Source: JACKNG01 sp040220855
Lineage (GTDB): Bacteria; Pseudomonadota; Gammaproteobacteria; Ga0077536
Direction of reading: 5' to 3'
NCBI GenBank assembly: GCA_040220855.1
Contig: JAVJVZ010000071.1
Span: forward strand, 1 to 64,000
Length of the DNA: 64,000 nt
Positions 34,040-43,088 of this stretch are shown here, piece after piece. The notes below the pieces were generated by a model that saw only the letters and a program-made list of their open reading frames with translations, did no database searches and was not told the DNA's origin. Made by a program: the position numbers and the translations under genes. How positions within the stretch are numbered: the first letter of the stretch is position 1; each line of letters starts with the position of its first letter.

Positions 34040-35764
34040 TCAGCGGCGCGCGCCGCGCACCAGCCTCCCAGGCAGCGCGCCGGTGCTTTCGCCTTGCTCG
34101 AAGGTCGGCGTACCGGCGAGGAAGGTCATGCGGTAACCCTGCGCCCGTTGCACCAGCCGCTGCCCGGCCGCTGGCAGGTCGTAGACCATCTGCGGCAATG
34201 GCATCGCCAGGGCATCGAGATCGATGAGGTTCAGATCGGCGCGCCTGCCGGGCGCGATTACGCCGCGATCGTCGAAGCCGTACAGCAACGCGGTGTCGCG
34301 GGTCTGCATGCGCACGGCCGTCTCGAGCGCGATGCGCGGCCCTTGCGTGCGATCGCGCACGAAGTGCTGGAGCAGGTAGGTCGGGGCGCCGGCGTCGCAG
34401 ATGATGCCGCAATGTGCGCCCCCATCGCTGATACCGAGCACGGAGCGCGGATGCAGCATCATCTCGCGCGCGGCGTCGTAATTGCCGGCGTTGTAGTTGA
34501 ACAGGGGCGAATAGAGAAACGCCTTGCCATCGTCCTCGAGCAGCAGATCGTAGGCCGCCGCCTCGGCGGCAATGCCGCGCCGGGCGGCGATCGCGCTGAC
34601 GCTGCGTTCCGCGGCCGGCTCGTACTCGGGCGGATTGCCGAGCACGAAGAGACGATCGTAATCGCGGATGGTCGAGCGCATCGCCTTGCCTTCCATGAAC
34701 AGCAGGCGCAGCAGGCGCGCCGGCTGCGGACCGGCCTCGGCGAGAATGCGCGCGCGCACCGCCGGCTCGCGCAGGTGCGCCACGCGCTCGGCGAGCGGCA
34801 GGTGCGCGAGCGCGAGGTAGGACGGCCGGCCGGAGAAGGGATGCGTGCCCTCAAGGCACATCAGCACGCCAGGCGGCCTGATCGCCACCTGCGGGTAGAG
34901 GCCACGCGGGCGGCGCGCCGCGTGTTCGAGCAGGCGCCGCCATTGCAGCGGGTCCTCGTCGTTCTGCACGCAGGCGAATGTGACCGGGCAGCCGGTCTCG
35001 TCGATGATGCGCTCCATCCAGCCGAGTTCGGCGCTCTCGGGTGCGAGGTCCGAGGCCACTTCGAACACGCCGCCGCCTGCTTCACCCATTGCGCGCGCAA
35101 TCGCGAGCAGCTCGCGCGCGTCGGCCTCGGTGCCCGGTACGAGCTCGCCGTCGATGGCCCGATGCAGCACGGTGCGCGAGGTCGAGAAGCCGACCGCGCC
35201 CGCACCGATCGCTTCGCCCACGATGCGCGCCATGGCGCCGCGCTCGTCGTCGCTCGCGGCAACCTCGGTGACGGCGCGCTCACCCATCACGTAGGCGCGC
35301 ACCGCGCCGTGCGGCACCTGGGCGGCGAGATCGAGTGCACGCGGGGTGCGTTCGAGGGCATCGAGATACTCGGGAAAAGTCTCCCAGTCCCACGCGATAC
35401 CCTCGGCGAGCGCACTGCCGGGAATGTCCTCGACGCCCTCCATGAGCCCGATCAGCCAGTCGCGCCGCGCCGGTGCGGCGGGCGCAAAGCCGACGCCACA
35501 GTTGCCCATCACCGCGGTCGTCACGCCATGCCAGCACGAGGGCGTGAGCAAAGGATCCCAGGTCGCCTGGCCGTCATAGTGGGTGTGGACGTCGACCCAG
35601 CCCGGCGCGAGTACGAGGCCGGTCGCATCGATCTCGCGGCGCGCACGGCCCTGGCGGCCGCCAACGGCGGTAATGGTGGTGCCATCGATGGCAACGTCGC
35701 CGGTGGCGGCCGGTACCCCGGTGCCGTCGACGATGCGCGCGGCGCGGATGACGAGATCGTGCAC
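34040..35764 (-). CDS. N-acyl-D-amino-acid deacylase-type amidohydrolase
   Basis: A 574-residue amidohydrolase. It begins with the small beta-sandwich (LVIRAARIVDGTG), followed by the barrel with metal ligands in GWVDVHTHYDGQATWD, and continues as in D-aminoacylases (GVTTAVMGNCGVGFAP, EGVEDIPG; later SDGGAHCGIICDAGAPTYLLQHF). It would remove an acyl group from an N-acyl-D-amino acid or a related amide. The start is GTG at 35764 with GGAGGAAG upstream. It lies 106 bases downstream of the UMF1 transporter gene on the same strand. Confidence 0.85.
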   Translation of the reverse strand: MHDLVIRAARIVDGTGVPAATGDVAIDGTTITAVGGRQGRARREIDATGLVLAPGWVDVHTHYDGQATWDPLLTPSCWHGVTTAVMGNCGVGFAPAAPARRDWLIGLMEGVEDIPGSALAEGIAWDWETFPEYLDALERTPRALDLAAQVPHGAVRAYVMGERAVTEVAASDDERGAMARIVGEAIGAGAVGFSTSRTVLHRAIDGELVPGTEADARELLAIARAMGEAGGGVFEVASDLAPESAELGWMERIIDETGCPVTFACVQNDEDPLQWRRLLEHAARRPRGLYPQVAIRPPGVLMCLEGTHPFSGRPSYLALAHLPLAERVAHLREPAVRARILAEAGPQPARLLRLLFMEGKAMRSTIRDYDRLFVLGNPPEYEPAAERSVSAIAARRGIAAEAAAYDLLLEDDGKAFLYSPLFNYNAGNYDAAREMMLHPRSVLGISDGGAHCGIICDAGAPTYLLQHFVRDRTQGPRIALETAVRMQTRDTALLYGFDDRGVIAPGRRADLNLIDLDALAMPLPQMVYDLPAAGQRLVQRAQGYRMTFLAGTPTFEQGESTGALPGRLVRGARR

Positions 35765-35869
35765 AATGCTTCCTCCCCTGAATGTCTAAGACGTTACGCG
35801 CAAATGGCCGCGCTGGCCATGTCGTGCTGTTGATGCTGCCGTGCGTCCCACCGAACCGGTGCGCCCTCC

Positions 35870-37141
35870 TCAGCGCGCGCGCGGGGCTTCGCCGCGATCC
35901 GACGGCACCCCGGCCAGCAGCACGAGCCCGGTGACGAGAAACGCCAGCACGACACTCATGCCAGCGCGCTGGCTGCCGGTAGCGGCGGTCACGCTGGCGA
36001 CCAGGAACGGACCGAGGAAGGCGGTCGCCTTGCCGGCGAGCGCGTACAGTCCGAACATCTCGTTGACGAGCGACGGCGGCGCGACCCGGGCGAGATAGGA
36101 ACGGCTCGCCGCCTGCACCGGGCCGACGAAGACACCGAGCGCCATGCCGGCCGCCCAGAATTGCCAGGCCGCCTGCGCCGTGACCGCGAGCACGGCGGTC
36201 GCGAGCAGGCCGCTGAGCGTGATCACGATGGTGCGCTTGGCACCGATGCGATCATCGATGCCGGCAAAGAGCCACGCGCCGGCACCGGCGGTCGCCGAGA
36301 GCGCGATGCCGAAGCGCAACACGTCGCCCTCGTCCATGGCGAAGGTGCCGGCGGCATAGACACCGCCGAAGGCGAACACGGTGGCGAGGCCGTCGATGTA
36401 GAACATGCGCGCCAATAGAAAACGTCCAATGCCCGCGTAGCGGCGCGCGTTGCGCAAAGTGGCAGCGAGCTGGCGCGCGCCCCGCCCGGCGGCGCGTGCG
36501 AGCGGCACGCGCGCGCCGCTGCTGTCCGGGGTGAACAGGAACAGCGGTAACGCGAAGAACCCATACCATGCGGCCGCGAGCAGGCAGGCAGCGCGCACGT
36601 GGCCGGCCGTCGCGCGATCGAGCGCGAACCAGGCGTCGTCGCCGACGAAAGCAAACAGCGCGAGCAGCAGGCAGAGCAGACCACCGAGGTAGCCGAGTCC
36701 CCAGCCGAGGCCGCTCCAGCGTCCCACCTGGGCGGCTGGCGCAATGGCCGTCAACATGGCGTTGTAGAAGATGGCCGCGAGTTCGGCGCCGATGGTCGCG
36801 AGCAGCACGAGCGTGAGCGCGCGGGGCACGTCCGCGCCGTCCGGGCGCACCGACCACAGGCCGGCCGTCGCCAGCACGGAGAACAGCGTGAACGCGGCGA
36901 GCCATGGCTTGCGCCGTCCGCCCTGGTCGGCGATGGCACCGGCCAGCGGCCCGACGAGCGCGACCAACAGGCCCGCGGCGGCGATCGTGTGGCCCCACTG
37001 CGTGGTACCGGTGGCGGCATCCGCGGCGACCTGGCGCGTGAAATAGGTGGCGAAGACGAAGGTCTGGATGACCGTCATGTACCCGTTGTTCGCCCAGTCG
37101 TAGAACGCCCAGGCGATACGCGCGCGGCGCGCGCCGCTCAC
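35870..37141 (-). CDS. UMF1/Atg22-like MFS transporter
   Basis: A 423-residue membrane protein with 12 helices. The N-terminus RIAWAFYDWANNGYMTVIQTFVFATYF is the signature of the UMF1 family (prokaryotic relatives of vacuolar amino-acid effluxer Atg22), followed by GPLAGAIADQGGRRKPWL. These proteins probably export or import amino acids or related solutes. The start is GTG 37141. It shares a 53-base divergent region with the AMP-ligase fusion gene. A functional link to the neighbouring D-aminoacylase is plausible but inferred. Confidence 0.85.
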   Translation of the reverse strand: MSGARRARIAWAFYDWANNGYMTVIQTFVFATYFTRQVAADAATGTTQWGHTIAAAGLLVALVGPLAGAIADQGGRRKPWLAAFTLFSVLATAGLWSVRPDGADVPRALTLVLLATIGAELAAIFYNAMLTAIAPAAQVGRWSGLGWGLGYLGGLLCLLLALFAFVGDDAWFALDRATAGHVRAACLLAAAWYGFFALPLFLFTPDSSGARVPLARAAGRGARQLAATLRNARRYAGIGRFLLARMFYIDGLATVFAFGGVYAAGTFAMDEGDVLRFGIALSATAGAGAWLFAGIDDRIGAKRTIVITLSGLLATAVLAVTAQAAWQFWAAGMALGVFVGPVQAASRSYLARVAPPSLVNEMFGLYALAGKATAFLGPFLVASVTAATGSQRAGMSVVLAFLVTGLVLLAGVPSDRGEAPRAR

Positions 37142-37194
37142 GTGCCCGCTCCGGGGCGCCTGACAGGCATGCCGTTTGCACTACCCTTCTTGAC

Positions 37195-39834
37195 ATGGAC
37201 CCGATCGAAACCCTTGCCGAGCTCACCGCACGCGTCGACGCCGCCGGCGAGACGACCGTGCTGACCGTCTTCGCGCGCGACGATGCCGAGCGCGTCAGCG
37301 GCACGACGCTGGCCTGGCAGGCGCGCAACTGGCACGCCGCGCTCGTGGCGCGCGGCATCCGCGCTGGCGATCGCGTGGCGCTCTTCGCGCCCGCCGACAG
37401 CGCCTGGATCGCGGCGGCACTCGGGACGCTCGAGGCCGGCGCCGTGCTCACGCCGCTCGACGCGCAGCTCGCCGGCGAGCAGCTCGCGCACGTGCTCGGC
37501 GATGCCGCGCCGGCCGTGGTGTTGTGCGATGCGACGCGCGTCGAGCGCATCGTGGCCCTCGCGCTCGCGCAGGCGCCACCGCTGGCCCGGCTCGACGAGG
37601 CGCCGGACGACGCGACCCCGCCCGACGCCGCGCCACCCGCGGGCGATGCCGACGCCGTGCTGTTCTACACCTCGGGCACCACCGGCCCGCCCAAGGGCGT
37701 GCCGCTCAGCCACGCGAAGCTCTGCTGGCAGATCGAGCGCATCGGCGCGCTCGGAATCGTCGGTCCGGACGACCGCGTGCTGTTGCCGCTGCCGCTGCAT
37801 CATGTCTACCCGGTGGTCGTTGGCCTGCTGGTACCGCTCGCAAGAGGTGTGCCGATCGTACTGCCGTATGCGCTGACCGGCCCGCAGGTGCGGCGCGCGC
37901 TCGCCGCCGGCGGCGTCACCGTCGTGGTCGGCGTACCACGCCTCTACGCGGCGCTGGTCACGGCCGTCGAGCAGGCACTCGCCGCGCACGGCCGCCTCGC
38001 CGGCGCCGCCGGCAAGGCCGTGCTCGCCACCCTGACTGCACTGCGCCGGCGTACCGGCCTGCGCCTGCCCCGCGCGCTGCTCGCGCCGGTGCTGCGTCGT
38101 CTCGGCGGCGAACTGCGCCTGCTCGCGAGCGGTGGCGCCGCGCTCGACCCGGCACTGGCATGGCGGCTCGAAGCGCTCGGTCTCGACGTCGCGACCGGCT
38201 ACGGCCTCACCGAGACCGCCCCGCTGCTGACAATCAATGCACCCGGCGCAGCGCGCTTCGATACCGCCGGGTGCGCGTTGCCCGGGGTCGAACTCCGCCG
38301 CATCGACGGTGAAATCCAGGCACGTGGTCCGGCCGTCTTCGACGGCTACCGCAACCTGCCCGAGAAGACCGCCGAAGCCTTCGACGGCGCGTGGTTCCGC
38401 ACGGGCGATCTCGGCTGGGTCGACGAGGATGGCTACCTCCACCTCGAAGGCCGGCGCTCGACACGTATCGTCACCAGCAGCGGCGAGACGCTGCAGCCGG
38501 ACCTGGTCGAGCAGGCTTACGAGCGGCACCCCATGCTGCAGGAAGCGGCGGTGCTGCCGCGCGACGATCGGCTGGTGATGATCGCGGTACCGGCTGCGGC
38601 GGCCTTGCGCGACGAAGAGCATGCCGAGGATCCGGCCGCGGCGGTCCGCGCGGCCGTTCGCGAGCAGGGCCGCACGCTACCCTCGCACCAGCGCGTCACG
38701 CAGGTAGCGGTGACGCGCGAGCCGCTGCCGCGCACGCGCCTTGGCAAGCTGCGCCGTCACCTGCTCGAGGAACGCTTCGAGCAGGCGCTCGAGGAGCCGC
38801 GCGACGGCACCGCGGGCGACCGTGCCGCGCTCGCCGCGCCGCTCGCCATCGACGAGATGCAGGACGAGGATCGCGAGCTGCTCGAGGATCCGGCCGCGCG
38901 CGCGGCCTGGGACGAACTCGCCGAGCGCTTTCCCGATCGCGGACTGGCACCCGGCGCTTGGCTCGCCGGCGATCTCGGCATCGCCTCGCGCGCCTGGCTC
39001 GATCTCGGCCTCGCCATCGAGCGGCGCACGGGTGTCGAGCTCGACGAGGCCACCATCACGCGTGTCGAGACCGTGCGCGACCTGCTGCACGAAGTCGCCG
39101 GCGCGACGCGCGGCAGCGCGGTGGCGGATCCGCTCGCCGACCCGGAGACCGTGCTGAACGCATCGCAGCGCCGCTGGCTCGAACCGTTGTCGCCGCGCGA
39201 ACGGCGCCTCGCGCGCCTGCTGCTGCCCGTCGACCGCCTGCTGATGCGCCTGCTCACGCGCTGCCGCGCCGAGGGTCTCGAACACCTGCCGACACAGGCG
39301 CCGTACGTGCTCGCACCCAACCATCGCAGCTATCTCGACGCCTTCGTGCTGCTTGCCGTGCTGCCCGCACACGTGATCGAGGTGACTCACTTCGCCGGCT
39401 GGACCGGCGCCGCTTTCGGCAACCCGCTGACGCGCCAGGGCAGCCGGCTGGCCCAGGCAGTGCCGATCGACCCCGCCCGCCACCCGCGCTCGAGTCTCGC
39501 TCTCGGCGCCGCGGTGCTCGCGCGCGGCCGCGCGTTGGCGTGGTTTCCGGAGGGCCGGCGCTCGCCGACAGGCACACTGCAGGCCTTCCGCCCCGGGCTC
39601 GGTCGCATCCTCGCGCACCAGCCGGTGATGGTGGTGCCGGTATGGATCGAGGGAACCCAGCACGTCTTGCCACCGGGACGACGCTGGCCACGCCGCTGCC
39701 CGGTGACCGTGCACTTCGGCGTGCCTGTCAGCACCGACGAACTGCGCGAGGCCGGCCGCGGCAGTGACGACGGCGAGCGCATCGTCGATGCTCTGCATGC
39801 GCGCGTCGCAGCACTCGCGCCGGCGGACGCCTGA
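37195..39834 (+). CDS. Acyl-AMP ligase / ACP-like / PlsC acyltransferase fusion
   Basis: An 879-residue multidomain enzyme. Residues 1-530 are an AMP-dependent acyl ligase with FYTSGTTGPPKGVPLSH (about 157), TGYGLTETAP and the WFRTGDLGWVDEDGYLHLEGR hinge. About 570-650 is an ACP-like segment (LAGDLGIASRAWLDLGLAIERRTGVELDEATITRVETVRDLLHEV); the carrier DSL motif is changed to ASR. Residues about 690-870 are a PlsC acyltransferase with NHRSYLDAF (HX4D) and FPEGRRSP. It would activate a fatty acid and transfer it to a lysophospholipid-type acceptor. ATG 37195 has no clear ribosome site. Confidence 0.87.
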   Translation: MDPIETLAELTARVDAAGETTVLTVFARDDAERVSGTTLAWQARNWHAALVARGIRAGDRVALFAPADSAWIAAALGTLEAGAVLTPLDAQLAGEQLAHVLGDAAPAVVLCDATRVERIVALALAQAPPLARLDEAPDDATPPDAAPPAGDADAVLFYTSGTTGPPKGVPLSHAKLCWQIERIGALGIVGPDDRVLLPLPLHHVYPVVVGLLVPLARGVPIVLPYALTGPQVRRALAAGGVTVVVGVPRLYAALVTAVEQALAAHGRLAGAAGKAVLATLTALRRRTGLRLPRALLAPVLRRLGGELRLLASGGAALDPALAWRLEALGLDVATGYGLTETAPLLTINAPGAARFDTAGCALPGVELRRIDGEIQARGPAVFDGYRNLPEKTAEAFDGAWFRTGDLGWVDEDGYLHLEGRRSTRIVTSSGETLQPDLVEQAYERHPMLQEAAVLPRDDRLVMIAVPAAAALRDEEHAEDPAAAVRAAVREQGRTLPSHQRVTQVAVTREPLPRTRLGKLRRHLLEERFEQALEEPRDGTAGDRAALAAPLAIDEMQDEDRELLEDPAARAAWDELAERFPDRGLAPGAWLAGDLGIASRAWLDLGLAIERRTGVELDEATITRVETVRDLLHEVAGATRGSAVADPLADPETVLNASQRRWLEPLSPRERRLARLLLPVDRLLMRLLTRCRAEGLEHLPTQAPYVLAPNHRSYLDAFVLLAVLPAHVIEVTHFAGWTGAAFGNPLTRQGSRLAQAVPIDPARHPRSSLALGAAVLARGRALAWFPEGRRSPTGTLQAFRPGLGRILAHQPVMVVPVWIEGTQHVLPPGRRWPRRCPVTVHFGVPVSTDELREAGRGSDDGERIVDALHARVAALAPADA

Positions 39835-39846
39835 GCGCGCGGCGAC

Positions 39847-40350
39847 CTACTCGCCGTGCGTCGTCGCGGCCGGCAACCAGCCCTGCATCGCACGCGGCCA
39901 GGTCGGCGTCACCGCATCCATCACCGCGGCTTCGGCCTCCTGCGCACGGCGTGCGACGAATTCGTGAAATACCTGCACGCCGTCGCCGCGCAGGATCGCG
40001 ACCGCCATCTGGTTGGTCTCCGCGTTCCACACCAGCCCGGCACGCTCGGCGAGCTCGGGAATCGGCGTGAAGCGTGACACCACGTAGAACAGTGCGCCTT
40101 CGCGCTCGATGGTATCGGCGGTACGCAGCAGTGCGAGCGCCGTGTCGTAGTGCGGGCCGAGCAGCGCCACCATGCGGTTCCTCACCAGCGGCTGGTCATA
40201 CAGGCCAACCGCGTTCGGATCGAGGCCGACCAGCGGCTTGAGGAGGTTGAACATGAGCTGCGATGCGGACGGCAGAACCAGCGTCGGGGCGACGCAGGCG
40301 CCGAGCAAGGCCGCTGCCAGCAGGATGCCGGGAAGCGACACGGTACGCAT
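39847..40350 (-). CDS. Hypothetical lipoprotein
   Basis: A 167-residue protein with a lipoprotein signal, GILLAAALLGACVAP, Cys19 being the acylated residue. The mature part is helical, with LMFNLLKPLVGLDPNAVGLYDQPLVRNRMVALLGPHYDTALALLRTA and later VWNAETNQMAVAILRGDGVQVFHEFV. I recognise no family. It is convergent with the ligase fusion gene, 12 bases away, and upstream of the DUF900 hydrolase gene on the same strand. Confidence 0.72.
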   Translation of the reverse strand: MRTVSLPGILLAAALLGACVAPTLVLPSASQLMFNLLKPLVGLDPNAVGLYDQPLVRNRMVALLGPHYDTALALLRTADTIEREGALFYVVSRFTPIPELAERAGLVWNAETNQMAVAILRGDGVQVFHEFVARRAQEAEAAVMDAVTPTWPRAMQGWLPAATTHGE

Positions 40351-40467
40351 GAACCGGAAGGCTCGCGGGTTGAGAGGCGCGCATCCTGCGCGCGCCGCAC
40401 GCGCAAGGCAAGCATTACCGACTCACCGCCGCGCGAGCGCGCCGCGAACGGCGCCCCGCACGCACGA

Positions 40468-41550
40468 TCACAGCCCGTACCAGTTACCCTCCGGGTGGTA
40501 GCGCAGGCCTTCCTCGGCCGGCTCGCCGGTGAAGGCGCGGCGGAAGAACTCGGCCAGCTTGTCGTTCTTCTCCGCCGGTTCGCCGAAGTAGGCGTGCGAG
40601 TTGCGCACCCAGGCAGCGTCGGTGACGTTCACGTAATGCGCGTTGGGCGCATCGAGATTGCGTATCCAGTGACCGAGCCGGGCCTGTTGCGCGGAGCCCG
40701 ACTTGGCGCGCGAGGCAGCCAGTGCGAAGTCGTTCTCGTTGATGGTGATGAAGCAACGACGGCGGAACAGGAGCTGACCCACCCACAAGGCATGGTCGAA
40801 GTTGTTGGTATCCGCCGCGGCGAGCACGATGTTGTCGAAAGTCAGCGCGTTGCCCTCGTTGATCGAACTCTTCAACATCTGCTTGAGCAGGTAGTTGCCC
40901 ATGCTGTGGAACAGTGCGTTGACGGTGAACGGACAATCCTTTTCGAGCAGCTTCATGTAGAGTGCATCGCGGGCTTCGGCATTGTGCGGGTGCTGCGCCG
41001 TAGCCTGCTGGAAAAGCTGCGCGCGCTGCGCTTCAGTGATGAGCCGGAGGTAGCTGTGGATGATCTTCAGCGCCCGTTCCAGTGCACCGGTCGAGGCGCG
41101 CGCGTCGCGCTTGTCCGACTTGTAACTGAGTGTGCCGCTGACCACACCACCGCCGTTGGCCGGCCACGAGAACGGCACCACCAGCACCTTGTAACGCCTG
41201 GCGATGTCATCGGCGCGTTCGAAGACGTCGGCGAGATCGTTGTTGTAGCCGTGCACGAAGAACAGGATGTGCGATTTCCGGCTGCGGGCCATCTGCGCGA
41301 GCTCACAGGCCACCTTGAGACTGGCGTAGTGCTTGGCGTCCGGGTCCAGCGCGAGGCGGAACTTCTCGATCAGGCCACGTGTCTCGGCCGCCGTCAGCTC
41401 GTCGTCGAGGAACTCGACGCGCCAGCCGCGCCCGCTGCGGCGCACGTCGGCCAGGCGCAGCTCGTGCGGCCCCTTGGCGTTCGGCCGTGAACCGAACTTG
41501 TCGAGGCCCTGCGCGGAATCGATGACCTCGCGGTTGGTGATGACATACAT
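40468..41550 (-). CDS. Alpha/beta hydrolase (DUF900-like)
   Basis: A 360-residue cytoplasmic protein. It has the alpha/beta-hydrolase strand ILFFVHGYNNDLADVFERADDIA (oxyanion HG), the nucleophile elbow FHSMGNYLLKQM (Ser in HSMG), and an acid/His pair late in the chain. This fits the DUF900 group of esterase-like hydrolases. The ATG at 41550 follows GGGAGGGG. No signal peptide. The substrate is unknown. Confidence 0.8.
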   Translation of the reverse strand: MYVITNREVIDSAQGLDKFGSRPNAKGPHELRLADVRRSGRGWRVEFLDDELTAAETRGLIEKFRLALDPDAKHYASLKVACELAQMARSRKSHILFFVHGYNNDLADVFERADDIARRYKVLVVPFSWPANGGGVVSGTLSYKSDKRDARASTGALERALKIIHSYLRLITEAQRAQLFQQATAQHPHNAEARDALYMKLLEKDCPFTVNALFHSMGNYLLKQMLKSSINEGNALTFDNIVLAAADTNNFDHALWVGQLLFRRRCFITINENDFALAASRAKSGSAQQARLGHWIRNLDAPNAHYVNVTDAAWVRNSHAYFGEPAEKNDKLAEFFRRAFTGEPAEEGLRYHPEGNWYGL

Positions 41551-41707
41551 GGCATACCCCTCCCGTGCTTTCCACGCACCCTGCGCGCGGCGGCGGCCAC
41601 GCGTCAAGCGAGGCGCCGCCCGCCCTGCCCCAGGCAGGGCAATCGACGGCAGCACGCCAGCCGGCGCCCGCCCTGCACACGCGTCGCCGAGCGGCCCCGC
41701 GTATTGC

Positions 41708-42397
41708 TCAGGCGCCGGGACGGCGATAGCGGCGAGCGTACTCGGGGAGCGGCTGGGCGACCTCCTGCTTCGGGTCGGTTTCGGGTGCCTGCGGCACCAT
41801 CGGCGTCGGTACCACGCCGGCCCACACGGGGTAATCGAGATCCGCGCCGTCGTCACCCGGCGGTCCACTGCGCACCTTGGCCGAGGCGGATTCGATATCG
41901 AGCGCGACGATGGTCGTCGCCTTGAGCTCTTTCGCGTTGGGCGGCCGGGCATCCGCCCAGCGACCGCGCACCACGTGTTCGGTGAGACGTTCGAGGGCGG
42001 CCAGCTTCTCGGCCGGCTCCTCGAGGGCATGGCCACGACCGAACAACACCACCGAGCGGTAGTTCATCGAATGGTTGAAGACGGTCCGCGCGAGCACCAG
42101 GCCATCGAGCAGCGTCACCGTCACGCAGACCGTGTTGCCGGCCTCGATGTGCTTGAGCAGGCGGCCACCCTTCAAGCCATGCAGGAGCAGGCGATCGCCC
42201 ATGCGTGCATGAATGGTCGGGATCACGCAGGGCTCACCGTCGATGGCGAAGCCGACGTGGCAGACCAGCGCCTCGTCGAGAATCGGGTAGATGGTCGCGC
42301 GATCGTAGGCGGCGCGCGTCGGGTAGCGCATGACACGATTGCGTGGCGTGACGTCGAAGGCGTCACCCGGGGTGGATTCGTTGTCGATGGTGCTCAT
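41708..42397 (-). CDS. Pyridoxamine-5'-phosphate-oxidase-like FMN protein
   Basis: A 229-residue split-barrel flavoprotein. The pattern YDRATIYPILDEALVCHVGFAIDGEPCVIPTIHARMGDRLLLHG.. is typical of PNPOx-like/NimA-type proteins, which bind FMN and may reduce F420, nitro compounds or pyridoxal phosphate. A proline-rich C-terminal tail is unusual. The ATG at 42397 faces the pentapeptide gene across a 208-base divergent region. Confidence 0.82.
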   Translation of the reverse strand: MSTIDNESTPGDAFDVTPRNRVMRYPTRAAYDRATIYPILDEALVCHVGFAIDGEPCVIPTIHARMGDRLLLHGLKGGRLLKHIEAGNTVCVTVTLLDGLVLARTVFNHSMNYRSVVLFGRGHALEEPAEKLAALERLTEHVVRGRWADARPPNAKELKATTIVALDIESASAKVRSGPPGDDGADLDYPVWAGVVPTPMVPQAPETDPKQEVAQPLPEYARRYRRPGA

Positions 42398-42605
42398 GGT
42401 GTCTCCTCGCCAAGGGCGACAGCATACGCGCGCGGGGCGACCCTGGTCACGGCGTGGCGAGGCTGAACTACCCTCCTTCGGCGTACCACCGTAGACCCGG
42501 GCTCATCACCGCGACCATGCCTCCGAAGACCACCCCGGGCACACATGGCCGAGGCGGGCGCGAGCCGCTATGGTGCGTGCCACTAACCACAGCGAAGGTG
42601 CCGCG

Positions 42606-43064
42606 ATGCGTACATCCCCCTCCGTGTTGATCGCCGCGAGTCTTGCCCTGCCGTGTGCAGCGCCCGCCTACGACCCTGCCGCGCTCGAACACTTCGGTCT
42701 CTTCCGCGAATGCAAGGGCTGTGACCTCAGTGGGGTCGATCTCTCCTACGAGACGCTCAAGAACGTCGACCTCACCGGCGCGAATCTCAGCAATGCGACG
42801 TTGAAAGCAGCGGATTTCTACAGCGCCATCCTGGTCGACGTCGACCTGCGCGGCGCCGATCTCACCGAGGCGAACCTGAACAGCGCCGTGCTGCGTGGCG
42901 CCGACCTGCGTGGCGCCACGCTCTACAACGCGAAGCTGCTCGGCACGAACCTTACCGACGCCGACCTCGGCGGGGCCATCAAGCTGGGCGAGATCGCCGT
43001 CAGCGAAGCGGTCCTCTGTCGCACGCAACTCGACGGCGGTGTCGAGGAGCGTGACTGCAAGTAG
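42606..43064 (+). CDS. Secreted pentapeptide-repeat protein
   Basis: A 152-residue protein with a signal peptide ending APA. About ten pentapeptide units (A[DN]LxX) run from CDLSGVDLSYETLKNVDLTGANL to LGTNLTDADLGGA, forming a right-handed quadrilateral beta-helix. Two Cys near the N-terminus (ECKGC) and two near the end may form disulfides in the periplasm. ATG 42606 is in frame with the signal. Function unknown; such proteins often serve as scaffolds. Confidence 0.82.
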   Translation: MRTSPSVLIAASLALPCAAPAYDPAALEHFGLFRECKGCDLSGVDLSYETLKNVDLTGANLSNATLKAADFYSAILVDVDLRGADLTEANLNSAVLRGADLRGATLYNAKLLGTNLTDADLGGAIKLGEIAVSEAVLCRTQLDGGVEERDCK

Positions 43065-43088
43065 CGGGGGAAGCCCGGCGCTACCCGC

